A stretch of 64,000 nt of DNA from Lepisosteus oculatus. Taxonomy: Eukaryota; Chordata; Actinopteri; Semionotiformes; Lepisosteidae. The position numbers were made by a program, and so were the translations under genes. The notes beneath the pieces are model-generated. The model was not told where the DNA came from. It worked only from the letters and a program-made list of their open reading frames with translations, and did no database searches. Below are positions 38,095 through 53,000 of the stretch, piece by piece. The stretch spans positions 26,403,501 through 26,467,500 of the forward strand of contig NC_090698.1 of assembly GCF_040954835.1 (NCBI RefSeq). Reading direction: 5' to 3'. Numbering within the stretch: position 1 is the stretch's first letter; each line of letters starts with the position of its first letter.

Positions 38095-41000
38095 CTGGAA
38101 ATAGGGAATATTTCGTATTTAGTATTTACATAAATAAGTGCTTTGTGTTATGCTTCCAAATTGTAAGCTTATTTTGTTCGAAAACACCGTTAAGCACTTA
38201 AATATATGTAACCATTACGTATGGTTCAATTTAAAAATGAAGTGATCGTCTTTGACCATGAGATGGCGTGCATCTCCACAAATATGATTTTTTTTGTTCC
38301 TTTTTTTTCCTGAGGGCACTGGAAATAAAAATGAGGTTTGGGGAATTTTGTTATTTGATAATAACATTAGTCAGTTGAAGTTTCAGCTTTCGGGTTAATT
38401 TTTGTAAAACATTTTTTAAATCTTTAATTTTTAAAACTTTCCATGTCTGCATTTGTCTTCCTGTGGTATTAAGTTTAATGGAGAATGACTATAGAAACAA
38501 GGGAAGGTTCATAAATGCTTGTTTGTATTTTGTAAAATGTAGAAAACAAAAGGAATGCTGAAGAGAACCAATGTTTTACCTCACAGGTGTAATTCAAAAG
38601 CCATTTTCCAAGGGTGCTGCTGGAAGGGTTTGGGATTTTGAAGAAAGTTTTCTTTATAAAGCTGTATATAAAAAAGCAATTATTATCAATTTCAACAGAT
38701 GTTCATCATCTCCAATGTTTTGGTTCTAGTAATGTCCTGTTGTTTATAAATTATAACTTCTCTATATAATATAAATAGTTGGTTGTAAAATAAATTTACA
38801 ACCAACTGCCAACACTGCTTAAGTGTACTGACATTTCAACAGGAAACAACCATCACACTTAAGGAAATTAAAAGTGTGAATGAGCCTGGTACTTTACAGA
38901 GAAATTTAAATATATATATATATTTTGGTGTTTATTTGTTCTAGTATAGAGACAATAAAAATGAGACATCATGTAATAGGGAAGGAGAAGACGATTTAGT
39001 CCATATTATTTCTTAATGACAGGTTTTACCAAACATCAAAGCACAGAAATTCCATGCAATGTCTTTTTGGGGGAGGTTGTGGGAATGTACGTTGCACCTC
39101 TTTAATAGCTGCAGAGGGTAGCGACATTAATCTGCAAGATGACACAGCTGATTACTGTGGAGAGCAATCAAGACTTTGGGATGGTGAGACTTGGAATGTC
39201 ATGGCAGCTGGTTACAAGTCATCTTCTTGTCCCACCAGAAACCACATCTTGTCCATCAGATCGTGTCAGGACAACCGATTCTTTTAACTGACACCCCTCG
39301 TTCTGCTACTCCCAGCTGTTATCACAGATGGTAAGCCAGGGCTTTAATCTTCGAAACCAGCACAACTAGTTCCAGCTGGAGTTATAACAAATGCAGTCAT
39401 CATAAGTCAGAGCAGGCATTGATAAAGGATGAGTAGGTGACATTTGATCAATTCAGGGTTTTTCAGAGCTTTGTTGATGGCCATTTCTTTGTGTTTGGAC
39501 GACAGGGAGAGTATTAGGCACAAGAGGTTCACCCACTTAATGCACCAGTGAAGTGCTGGAACCAGCTGAACAACATGTGGCAACCATTAAGCAACGGTGG
39601 ATCCACAACACAACAGAGCGGGCAGAGAAGTGAGATACTGCATCACCATCACTTCAGGAAGGCCAGACTATAGAAGCATACAGTGGAGGTCTTACTCTTT
39701 CAAAAAGTGTCAAGGGGTCAGTAATAACCAAGTAGTCAGCACCTGAGTTTACTGTTTCATCCAGAGGATGACACCACTTACAGCAAAATCACCTTGGTGA
39801 CCTTACTGGGGAAATGGTTGTTAATTCTGGTCCAGCAGGAATACTTTCTGGTCCACAAACAAGACTTGCAGTTGCAAAGATCAGGCGACAAACTGTTAAA
39901 GCTTCTGCCTGATGACAACACTGCTGGTCACACAAGCATTCAGCCAATATCAACTCAATGGAAAACTTCTTGAGAATTACTTATGAATGCTTTCACTCAC
40001 ACAAATTCCACTTTCATTGCCTGTCAGTAGCTTTTGTAAAATATAGAAATGGTGGAAAAGATAATACTGAAATCACTATAGAGCACTGCAGATTTCTAAC
40101 AAAAACATTGTTCTAGTTACTTACCATGCTTTGATAAAGACGAAGATGATCCCCATAAAGAAAAGAAGAATTATTACTGAAACAGTTGTATTTACTGCAT
40201 CTTTTGTTGCTGAAAATATAATATGAATACATTAAGAAGCTTTTAATGCAAAATTAGACTATATACATATCCACAATACATATTACAAAATATGACTTTT
40301 CATATACATCCATCCAATCATCCATTCACTTTTCAATTTTTTTTCCTAAGCTTCATCTAATACAGTGTGGCATGTGAGCCGGAGCCTATCATTAGACATG
40401 AGTAATTTACTGTAGTAGTTCAGGTGGGTAGCATGTGTAGGCTGCAAAGAAACAAGTCATATGGAATAAAACAATTACTTGTTCATTAGTAAGTTACTGT
40501 ACAATTAACATTTTTTTCCAGGAAGCAGAGTCAAGCAAGAGCACTGAGGAGTTTTTGAACTATAAATGATTTATTAAATTGTGGTCCTCAGACTCCAGGC
40601 ACTCTGCAATGCTACAGAAGTCAGAGGTACCAAGTCACTTAGTCGTGTCTTCGAAAAACTAGGCTCACAAATGTTTCTTCCTAACAGGTTTGTTGTTGTT
40701 ACTATGTGCACTTCTAGACCAGGATAAAGATTCCAGCTACTAACAACAACAGTTAACAAAATCCTAACTCCACCTTTGGAGCCTGAACTCACTTACAAAC
40801 TCAAAATTGTATTTGTTCTCTAGTCTTCTAGCAACAAAGGCTTTAGTGGATCAGGTCTTCCAATCAAAAGACAACAAATCTGTGCAACACCATTCTATAA
40901 CCTGAGAGGCAGCTAATAACCAAAAGCTGAGTGGCATCACACAGGAGGCCAGCTAATTAGTGTTCCCTTTGTCTACCTGAAAATGTAGTGCCCTCATTGG

Positions 41001-44000
41001 AACAGTTAGAAGAAACTACTAACTTTAGATCAGGGTTTATAATGGGAAGAGGCTTCACATTCGGTCACATCTTGTATTTAAAAAAATTTAACCATATCTT
41101 AAGAATGAAACATTCCAGTACTTACAGAAAAGTGGAGTTTTGAAAGTATGCTTATTGCTTGTAGAATTTCCTCCATTTGTAAATGCCACCACCCAGATCG
41201 TGTACTTAGTGTTTGGTGTCAGATTCGTAAATTTGTACTCCAGTTCCCGTGAGTTAACTGTTTGAGCTGTTTGAAATGAAACATTCACACATTTAATCAA
41301 CTATCTATGGACCACTTAGACATGCACCTTGACACACTGTGATTACCCTTCACGCATACTGAAGAAGCTCATATTTAGGTTCAGCATCAGTCATGTTTGT
41401 TTGTTTGGTCTTAAGAAACTTACTGATCCAAGGATCTTATCCTGCCATTTCTGATGGATTCCAAGGAATTTGTCTTTATAAAAGTTAGTGGGTATTTTAT
41501 ATCAATAAAAAGCCTCTGTTTTGTACTTTTAATTTCAAAGTTCTTGTTTATTAATCCTCCTATTACTAAGCAATAAATATTTCAAATTACATATTCAGTT
41601 ACTGCTGAGGTACAAAGGTAAAGGTTAAAGGCACCCAGCTGCAATTTACTTAAGAGTCTCTTCTTTTCAGTACATTCTTACTTTGTGTCTCTTCTGCACT
41701 CTGCAGGATAACAAGGTAGTTTTTGATGAAACCATTTCTTTCTTCTTTGTTTATCTCTTTCCATTTAACAATCGCCGAGTTTTTTGTCAGCCCTCCTAAT
41801 GTCACATTAGGGCCAATCCTAGGAGCTAGAATTAGAAATTGATCAAATAAATGAATGCAACACGGACAATTTACATTTTCAGAGCATTTGTTTAACTTCA
41901 GTGTAGAAATAAATTAGTGTCAAAGAAAGGTTTCTATGTCAAACACAAGATTCAACAATAAGTTGCATTACATAACTCATAAAACAGTGAGTAAACTAAA
42001 AGATGAGAAACTGACCGCTGTGTAAGTTAGAAAACATTTCTAAGCATTTCCTGCTGCCCAAGAACAGTTTAAGACATCACTATCTGCGGAGTTAGGCAGT
42101 GGTCTGGTACAAATGCCTCCCACAAACAAAAGGAACAAAAAATGATCTTCAAGCTAGATACTGAAGAACCATTGCGAATGTATATTTCATTGCGACACCA
42201 CAGTGCATCAAGAACAGACATTTCTATACAGCTGCTAGTTTACTGCTTTGTTTTCATGTCTTTCAGTTCTTACACAGTTCTGCCCAAACCAACCTGAAAG
42301 TATTTTTTAATAGAACAACAAAAATGTTCTTTTCTTTTTCACACTTAGATCCTGTAGATAGCACTTCAAACTTTTTCAACTGCTTAAATGTTTCTTCCTC
42401 CTTACCTCCTTCTTTAAGGTACGCTTGTTCTGATGTTGGAGCCCCAGGAACTCCCTCATAAATAGGGTATACAGAAATGTTATAACATTTCAGGGGCTCC
42501 AATTCACCTGTGAAAGAAATTGAATGGATGTAATTTTTTGTTTCATGATGGCCAAATGTTATCACTGACCCTTAAGAATCTTGCCAGTAAAGTATGACTG
42601 AAACATATGGTCTGGAAAAAAAAATTGAGCACGAAACAAGATGGGCCAAATGAAATGACCTTTTACTCAGGTTATCTGCTGTCACTCCCTATCTTTTGGA
42701 TGAGTACAAACATTTACACTTGAACTAAAGATTTCTAAAGAAAGCTGTGACCTCAGCTCTTGCTTTAGATCAGCACGATGCCCTGCTGAGAAATCTAAGT
42801 CATGCTGCACAAAACAACCTACTGTATATCTCACCCTTTAAGGAAATCTTGAGAACTGTGTTATTAATCCGCTGCCAGTGTATTTGGAAAGGGTGTGTAT
42901 CCAAACACCACTGAATCACATATTCAGTTACTGGCATTTTGGGAGTTTCCCATTCAACACACAGCTCATTGCCCTCAGGTGTGATTGTGACTCCTCTAAC
43001 TGCTGGGAGGTCTAAAATAAAAAAATACAAATAAGTGTAATTTTGTGGGAAATAACATTAATACAACAAATCCCTCTTTAATTGAAATATTTAAAGTCAG
43101 TACACAATCAAACGATGCACATCCATATATTTTTAATTAAAAAACTCAACAGACCTAAACTTCCAGGTATATTACTATCAGTCCTCCACACTCCCAGAAG
43201 CACATCTGTTAAAACCAGTAATGTTTTTTACAGATGTGCATATGAATCAAAACCATGAAGTAATGGTAGGCTGTGATGAGTCATGATAGCTCTCCCTTTA
43301 AATTCAATCCCAAGTGCTTTATTTGGCTTTATTATCTCTTTTATTAAGAAAATATACATTAAATTCAAAGTACAAAATAATTTGCAAAATCATATTTACC
43401 AACAACCATACCTTCTTGACCAACAGCAGGGATTCTAAGGCTGCTTTTGGGTGAATTACCAACTAAATTGTAAGCCAGAACTGTCACCTCATATTCTTCA
43501 TCCGATAGAAACAAGGTTTCATTTAGGTTGGTTGAGTTAATCATTTTTTTCAAAGCTTGCTTGTTTGTTGGCATGTAGTATACTCGATATCCAAGTATAA
43601 TTCCATTCGCATCACTAACATCTAGAGGCTGTAAACAAAAAATACCAAAATCAAAGACTACATTCCAACAATATAAGAAAAGGTATCAAATGAGTGCCAT
43701 TTAGCTTGGTTGGTTTTTAGCAGCTAACTGGTCCAAATATCCCATTCAGATATTTCCTGATTACAGTATCAACTTGTTTGTTAAAGACCAAAGAGATGAA
43801 TCTCTTTCAACCTGTCAGTGTAGAATTTCTTGAGGCCCATGAATGTATCTGGTCGATTTTCTTTGAAATGATTGAAGCAGAGCAATTATGCTTTTTAACG
43901 TAAAAACCAAAATTGCATACAATATTATATATATATAATAAAAAGCTCTTACAAATAAATTGAACAATTCTAATAAAATTCACCTTGATTACTTTTTTAA

Positions 44001-47000
44001 AATAATAACTAATACCTAATTACTAATAACTAATACCTTAACACAGATCAGTGTTTGTGTGTTCTCCTGTTTGCACCACACATTTTCTTAACTTTAGGAA
44101 TTATATAAGAAAGTACTGTAGTGATTACCTTCCACATGAGGAGCACCTTTCTTTGCTTCTGTGAGTTTGGTGCCTGAGTTGTTTGCCAGATGTTCAGAGC
44201 TTTATATGGTGCTAGTAGAAAGAAATTAAGCTTAAAAAGTTAGCAGTCCAGCTCCAATCACACTTAAGTTAAAAGTTCTACAGTATCGTCTTCCATTATT
44301 ATTTAAAATATGTAAGGGACAAATTTAATAAATCAACATTGCTCTATGTTGTATAAGTAATGCAACCAACTTTTAATCAGATGTGTCAATTACATTATGA
44401 CTAATAATTCTATATCATGTCAACATTTATCTCAGAATAGAACAAACAACAACAGCCATTTTCTACAAATGCAGCAAAATAGCTAGAGTATGAAACAGAG
44501 TTTTAAGACAGGATTTGAAAGTGCTGACTTGTAAGACCTATTGTGGGCTGGGAGTTCCCTACACTCCCTTGGAGCAACAGAACATAAAAACTCAGAGCTC
44601 AGGCTCTCCTGTGCAGAGTCTCATACTATGAGGTGATAGAACAACAGAGTACAAAGGATACAAACCAAGTAAGTACACAGGGAATGATCAGTTCACTGAT
44701 GCCCATGGTATTCAAGACCTTAAAGGTGAGCAGCAGTATTTTGAACCACATTCTGAAATCTGCAGGCAGCCAGTGTATGGAAGCCATAAAGGTGGTATAT
44801 GCTCATGCATTTTAGTTTTAATCGAGAATTTTGCAACTTGTTAGAAATATGTTTGAAATAACCATCAAGCACTAAAATGTAATAATCAAGTTGGAAAACA
44901 CACATCAGCGTTAGATTTTATGCATCAGATAGTGAAAGATGGGAATGGATACAAGACAAAAAAAGGCAACTTCACAACTTTCAAAAGCATGGTTCCTAAC
45001 CTGAGTACCAGGACCATCAGTCAAACTGAGGATGACATTTGCAGTGTTTATAAAGAGAGCCAATTACCATAACGTTAGTAAAATATTGTATTGCATTTAT
45101 TTTAGCATCTTCTAAGCAGTGTGACAAAGCAGAGAGTGGTAGATTAACATTAGGCTTATGCGAGAACAAAAGTGTCATCAGCAAAGAAGTTCATCTTAAG
45201 CTAACGGACAAATATAGACGCTAAAAATGTCACCAAGAACACAGCCCTTTGGGACTCCATATGTGACGACATTTGTAGAGAAGGAACAATGCACAATATA
45301 AACGAAGGCAACGGAACATTTTTTTTAGCAATTAGCCATTATTTAAACCACAACAAACGTCATACAAGAATGCTAACAACCTATTGAAGTGGGACACATA
45401 TCAGCACATATTCAAGGTTATAGTGTTAGCATCCCATAAGCATTGAATAATTACTGGAATATGTTAACTATACAGCTCTGTATTGGTCACCAAACAGCTT
45501 CAAGGTCTACTGAAGTACAATAAGAACTCACTTGTAGAACAATAGTAAATGTTCAACAGTAAAAAAACACTGATGAATTTCAAAGAACAGGACACAAACC
45601 AAACTGTGCTACATGAGACTATACTGTATAAAAAGGTTTTTTAAAAATGTTGTCAGTCTGTCTGTTCTGAGGGGCAAACCCAACTCTGCGTTATATTGTG
45701 CTCAATGAGCACTGGGCGCCGTATAAATGGCTGACCCTGCGCTCTGACCCCAAGCTTCTCTCCCTGTCTGTGTCTCATGGAGAGCAAGTTGGGGTATGTG
45801 AAAAGACAAATTCCTAATGCAAGAAATTGTATATGGCTAATAAAGTTATCTAAATCTCTAAATCTCCTGCTCCCCTGTTGAAAAAATTTCCCACATCACT
45901 ATTATACTCAGCAATACAATGTTGTCTACATTATCAAAGGCAGCACTGAGCTCTAGCAGGATAAGAATGGGGAAAAACAACAGAGTCAGCAACCATCAGC
46001 ACATATTTAGTCATATAACAAGATAACAGGAGATTTGTCTGTAGTCTGTGCAGAGGCGTACTTACCATCTTCAAGTGTCTGCCCCAGTCTCTCAGCACTC
46101 CAGTCGCTCCAGTGCTCAGAGGCAGCACAGGAAATGGAAACACTGTAGTTCCTGAATGGCTGCAGATCTTTTATTTCATACATGGAGCTTGCACTGCCCC
46201 TGCCCATCATTACATTCTCTGAAACCTGTTATTTATGTGGAAAAAGGAGAAATGTCTTCAGAAATCTCTGCACTGTAAATTTAACCTTATCCTTTAAGGA
46301 TATGTTATTAACCAGCTGCCAGTTAAGCTGACTTTCATGAAACAGAAGCAAAGAAAAAGGAGAGCTAGGTGTACAAGGTAAAGGTAGAAAGGATCCATAA
46401 CAATCTGAAATATTTCATTTTAAGGAATTTTCATCTAGAACTTGTGACTGGAAAATATGTGTGGGGAGTGTGATTAAATGGAGAGAGAAGAGGATATTTT
46501 TACAACTTTTCATTATACCAAATAAAATACCAGGATATGTCAGGTAACTGTTTTTCACCTGTGGAAGAAAACAATCGAAAGGGCAGTCCCTTCATGCTGC
46601 ACACTGGATATGTGGAGGGAGAGGCATGGTTAGCTCTCCCAATGGTGATGTCTAGCCAGCACCTGGGGAGCGCTCTTGGAAGGAGCTTAATTACTAATAG
46701 TTCCTGCACCCCACGCCATCTAAACTGCAGGAAAATGCTGTAACTTCCAAGCCGGTGGGGTTTTAACTGGGAGAGCTTACCGTGCTTCTCCCTATCTGGT
46801 CTTCCCTTCGCAATAAGTCTGTAATAACCCAAACCACTAGTCCTAAATGAGAGATCTAGCCTGGCGAGACCCTTCTAAATGTGACACCCTTTGCCTGATG
46901 TTTTTTCCCTGTTCAAAGAAACAGGTCACTGTATTTGACCTGCGTGCAAATGCCTTCATCCATTTCCCTTTAAATCAGTAAAATCTCAACCTTACAGGCA

Positions 47001-50000
47001 TTCTTCAGACACCTAAAATGTCAAAGATCACTTAGAATGACAGTTGCTCCATTACACAGCACAAACTGTCTTCTATAACAAGGGTAGAATACTAACACAT
47101 GTCACAGGGAGGGCAGGAGGGGTGCCAAGTGAGTCCTTTTAAAACTAAATGATGACTCAGCCACAATTGCACTTAGGTGCAAAGATGATGGTATATTATG
47201 ACAATGCTCCCCACAGACTATTTATATAAAGCAAAACCAAAAAACAAAAAACAAAGTTGAACTAGTACACACACAAAAAAAAACCTTTCTCTAAGAAAGA
47301 GGTCAGGAGTTCTAGCACACGGTTCTATCAGCTCCACACTGTAGCGATAGCGAGACTAAAAACCCTGTTAGATCTCTCCCCCCTTCCTAAATAATGTAGG
47401 TACCATATAGCCCTGCCCCCTTGGACTGCACCACTGTTACAAAATTATGGAGCTGCATTTCACCCCAGATAAACTAATTTCCCTAACATGGGAATTCCTT
47501 CTTTCTTTTAAAGAATAGTGTAAACAGAATGTACAAAAAGAAACACCAACCCTGAATATATTTCACTTATTTTTTACCTCCAGTAAAAATGGTACTTCCT
47601 TTACCAGAAGATGTGCGCATGCACCACTCCACGTTGACATTATAAAGCCAAGCTGAAAACGGGTATCGAGTGTCTTGTAATGTACTGTCTGCAGACGGTG
47701 ACAGAGATCCCTCTGTCACAACAGCTATATTAACTCCAAAATGCAACATGTGCCTGTCAGAGCCTAAAGGACACCATGATGTCTAAGATGACTTAACTCC
47801 CGAGACACCTCAGTGCTCTTTCTGCTCTTCTGTTAAGGTCACTGTGTGAAAGAGGTAGGCAGCAAAGACTCACTTCATCACATCAGAGTATGGTGGCAGA
47901 CAGAGAAGTATAAATTCCACTGAGCAAGGAAAGGCAGAAAGCAGAATGGAGAATCCAGCAACAAGAGTATCCTCAAACCCTAATGAGAAGAAATTAAGAG
48001 AGAGTTGTGCTTCTCAGTGAGTGAAGTCTAGCTCACTGAGCACAGAGAGAAGGTTCAATGCACACAGATTCCAAAAAAGTCACACGAACAACAACTGGAC
48101 ATCTGTGTCCAGACTGACCAAGGTGAGCTCTACATTGTTAATTGATGGCTTTAATTGAGCTGCTCGTTTGTTTGGACGTTTGGTTCACTTGTTTCTGCGC
48201 TCAGGTCTGAATTTGGAAAAATATCCTATTTGGAGTTTACCACGATTTCAGCATAACACTTTAAGCAGCCTCTCCTCAACTTGTTTCACCCGATTTCTGA
48301 CTTACTGTAGCTGCTCTCAATAACTGACCAATTTGTGGTAAACAGACACGGTAGCATTTGTTGTGGAAAAACAAAGAAAGAAAGAACTCTGGTCCACAGG
48401 GGGCTCCAGGAGAGAACCAACCTCTGTCAGGCTCAGGAACAGGGACAGAAGAGGAGAACACCAAATGAGCCCGATCCTCAGCGAGAGCATCAGTGGGCTG
48501 GTGTTACCAGCCACAGTAGCTGTAGTCCTGTCGTCCCATAACAGAAGGGGAGCCATACCAAACTGGCTAGAGATCTCACTTTGCAAGCCTTACCTGCAAA
48601 CGGGCAGGATGGGCAAATAAACCTCCTTGAGAAGACTTGATCAGAGAAAGGCATTGAAGCAATATAGCTGACAGACCTCTAACACATGAACTGAGAGCTC
48701 TATCTGCGGCCCACAAAAGGGGCGGACTTGCTACATCATATACAGCTCAGTGAGTCACATGGTTCCGCGGTCTGGGCCTTAAGATTATTACTGTGGCACA
48801 AAGCTGGCAGTGTATAAGACCCTCTTCCATGGACACCAATGCTGGATTCTAGCGGTGTTGGGACCTTCTCAGATAATTAGGAAGATTTAGGGCGCAAACT
48901 GCAGCAAACTACAGCAAACTACATTACACAAGAGCAGAAACAACAGGTGCTTCAGAGGGGACTCCAGATCCTTAGCTTTACTGTACAGTATATGTTGATC
49001 ATTAGAGAGAGGAGTTAATTTGCCATACGTACATACACTACAGTATACATTGGGATTTTTATTTGCTCTGTTTTCTTGGGGTGTGCACAGTATAATAGAA
49101 AATACTAAAATAATAATAATAATAATAATAATTGCTTACACTTATATAGCACTTTTCTGGACACTCCACTCAAAGCGCTTTACAGGTAATGGGGACTCCC
49201 CTCCACCACCACCAATGTGCAGCATCCACCTGGATGATGCGACGGCAGCCATAGTGCACCAGAACGCTCACCACACATCAGCTATCAGTGGGGAGGAGAG
49301 CAGAGGAATGAAGCCAATTCATAGATGGGGATTATTAGGAGACCACGATTGGTAAGGGCCAATGGGAAATTTGGCCAGGACACCGGGGTTACACCCCTAC
49401 TCTTTTCAAGAAACGCCCTGGGATTTTTAATGACCACAGAGAGTCAGGACCTCAGTTTTATGTCTCATCCGAAGGACAGTGCCTGTTTACAGTACAGTGT
49501 CCCCATCACTATACTGGGGCATTAGGACCCAAATGAACCGCAGGGTGAGCGCCCCCTGCTGGCCCCACTAACAATGCACAGAACATTAGAAAACTAAATA
49601 TTAAATAATGACAGTTGCAGCTGACCATCATGCACAACATAGACAACATTCAATGGTAGTACAGAACAATTAACACACAGGACAACAGACAACCTACAAG
49701 ACTGTAGGTCTTAGCCAAGTAAAAAGTGCAGAGTGCAGAAATGCATTGAATTCTGAGACATTATAAAGTTAGCTGCTAATACACATTGCCTTACAGATTA
49801 TTCCTTATCTACAGTATTTCAAATATTTTAAAATACTTTAAAAAGTATAAAGAATAACAATATTTGATCCACATGACTCATTGCCATAGAAGTCCTCCAC
49901 AGTAAAATTAAATGTGTGAAAAGCTCTTAAAAACACATTACTGTACCTGCATCCACTGGTCAGCACTATGTGCTTTATAACGGAGTCTACATCCAAGAAT

Positions 50001-53000
50001 TTCAGAGCTTTCCGTATTCCACATCACATGTAATGAGTGTTTGGTTCCATTCACCCTTGTAATCTCTGGAGGATGTAATTTTACTTTAATGCAAAACAAA
50101 ACATTTTGTTACTGTTAAAGGACAAGTCTTCAAGGTATTTAAATGTTACACTTTTGCTTTAAGCTCACATCCTGTTTTAATGCTAAATACAGCATTAAAA
50201 ATGGTCCAAAATACACACTATTAAAATAAACTCATCAAAATATATTTTTTGCTGGTGCACTGAAATTTTACCCCAGATGCCACATACCATTCGAGCTCAT
50301 CACACAACTGTTCAATAGGGCTTAACTCTAGTGAATAGGGAATTCGCAGCATAACTGTCATATTCCAGTCTTGCTAAAAAGCTTTCCAATTGTGAACCAG
50401 GCAGCTCACAAACAGGAACCAAAGTAACCAAATGATCTGAAGAACCTAGATCAATTCTGCCTGAAGGATTCGTTAAAACATTCTCCTCAGAAGTGCTATC
50501 TATAGTGCATCACTCACTATAGGAGGCTATCGCTCCTATAGAGGAAGATTTACTTTATACTAACTAAAGGATGTGAATAATATGGCCATCATAGCATCTG
50601 GATTAAAATGATGAGAAATGACATTGCTTTTGCAGTGCTTTTAACTTTTTAGCATGTCATTTTTTATCAGATATGTAAATACTTTTGGAATATAATGATT
50701 TTTTTCATTCCCATTCCATCATGGGTATGCATAAACCTAGAGGCACTGTATGTTCAAAGCAGAAGGCAGTGATGAGGACATTCCAATAAATAATGATTGC
50801 ATTTCTTTTCATGAAACAAGGTTAGGATAATAACCTAGCATTTCCTTTGGTAATGTCAAATATTTGGCATTTTACGAGTATGTTCGGGAGATGGTACGGT
50901 GTCTGTGTAACTAGTTTGTCCAAATAATATTCACAACCTGTAATATTCAAAACATATGGTTATATATTTACAGTTTTATATCAATTAAAACTCAACAAAA
51001 TATATCTTCAGTACTATTACAAATATATATCTTAAAGCTAGTTTTAAATGAAATGTAAAGGCTTCATTCTAAATGTATATTCACAAAACTGTTACACTAA
51101 TGAAAAAAAATAACTTAACACCCATATACAGTACAACATGAACCGCAATTTTTGTGAAACTGAACTGACTTATAATTCAATAATTATAATAAATTATGAA
51201 TTTACCATCACATGAAATAAAATAAAAACTTGGAGGATATCAGTGAACAGTTTTTAAAAATGCTACTGACTTGAAGCCAAAAAGAAATACAATAAAAAGA
51301 AGATAATTGTGGATTATACCAAATAATGGATGTACTGTATGGGAATGTCACAACATTTTTCACCCAATACTTTTGAACTATTCCCAAGGGCAGCCAAAAG
51401 AAATCGTCCTTTCAAACTAAAATCAACTATTTAGGACATTCTGGAATTAGCGCAGAGAAACTAAAAAATTTAAATATTTACATTGATCCATAAGAACTGT
51501 TTGAATACGTATTAAATAAATTAATGTAGATTAAATACACTTCCTTTACCTGCATAACTCTGAAGTTGATAGACGTTCGAAGTTGACTCACTACGGGATA
51601 TGATGTTCCTTGCTATAACGGAGACCTCTAAATTGTAAAATGTGTTGAAGGTGCAATAAGTGCAATGCCTTGAATTCCTAATAAAGAAAACAAAAGAAGA
51701 GAGACTAGGCCATCATATTTACATTAAACATGTTCAGAAACATAATACCAAAATATCACGGGAAAAATCAATTGCCAAAATAAACTAACATCTACAATAT
51801 GTCTGTCATTTATGTCTGTATTTTTTTATTTAACGTCAGATTTTAATTAAAAACTCAATATTATTATCCATATCCATTTCTAAGAATATATTTTTTTTTA
51901 CTTCATTGTGATTTATGGTATAGTTACAGGCTGAGGAAGGTGACAATGGGAGTATCTAAGAATACAGACAAAGTGTCTGACACCTGGCAGTGTCAACATT
52001 TTCAGCTACAAAGCAGAGGGGATGTCTGCTGAGATGCAGGAGGTCCAGAGTTTACCAATCATAAAGGTTACCTGGGTCTCTTTTATTTACGTTCTGGGTA
52101 AATGATTAAGTGTCAATCAACAGTACAGAAACACTCCATATAAGATCAGATCGGGAGTAAGAAAGAAGAGAGAAAAAATAAAAAAGAACGTCAGACGACA
52201 AGAGAGTACAAGAGCAGATAGAACTTGAGCTTGAAGCTCGCTTGCTGTCAAGCGAGAGTCCCTACTTATGACCGCTTGAAAAACCCCAATTGGAGCCAAG
52301 TATTTCAATCTTGCTTAAGAGAGCTTGCTATACGGTAGCTTTTATAGAACCTGGAGTTCCTGAGTGAAGAATCCCTCCATTTAAAATGGCATCTCCTCCT
52401 TAGTGGGTGCATTTTAGAATAGGGAGATAATCTGCCATATATTTAGAAAAAAATCTCTTCTTTGGCCTCTGTAGGCATTATTTAAGAGTCAAATACTTGG
52501 TAGCAGCCTGGGGTTTTCTGGGTGGACTAGACATACACCGTAGGACTCTGAAAAACCTTCTCTGTAAATTTGTAGATACAGTAACTTGTGTGTTGTATGT
52601 TTATGTTGTGTGTAGTGTGTGTCACTGTCAATGTTTTATAAATATTTGTTTAACCAAGACTGCCTGAATTAGGCCTCTTTTCACTTAAGATGTGCCAGAG
52701 AACAAGAAAGTCATGTACCTCTAACTGTACCAACTAAATCCTTACAAGTTTGGGGTTAAAATCATTTAATTTAATACTAAGTAGAGGAGTCTAAACGTCT
52801 GCAGGTTAAATAATACATATTAAAGTGCAAATAAACCACAGGATAGAGCAAGGGTAATCACAGTGAATAAAGTTTAGAATTACTAAACATTAAGCTTTAA
52901 CATGAAACATTTTTAAACAAGTGTTAGTGTTGACTTTGGTTTGAAAATAAAATCCAGGTCTTAAAATCATTTTACCAACAAATATTCTGTAATTGGTATT

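Larger units (their letters stand above)
46226..49946 (-). other. il31ra: il31ra intron 6
   Basis: Contains the truncated SINE at 49108-49571. 46500-46900 and 48350-48900 are richer in GC than the flank and may be old repeats, but I cannot name them. No exon seen. Confidence 0.5.

Noticed and set aside
43402..43412. Alternative donor for il31ra exon 9, 10 bases further along
   Set aside because: It would break the phase with exon 10; the GT at 43411 restores the frame and matches the il6st junction.
46500..46832. 110-codon minus frame in il31ra intron 6
   Set aside because: No family likeness and a short plus frame overlaps it; the block may be an old repeat.
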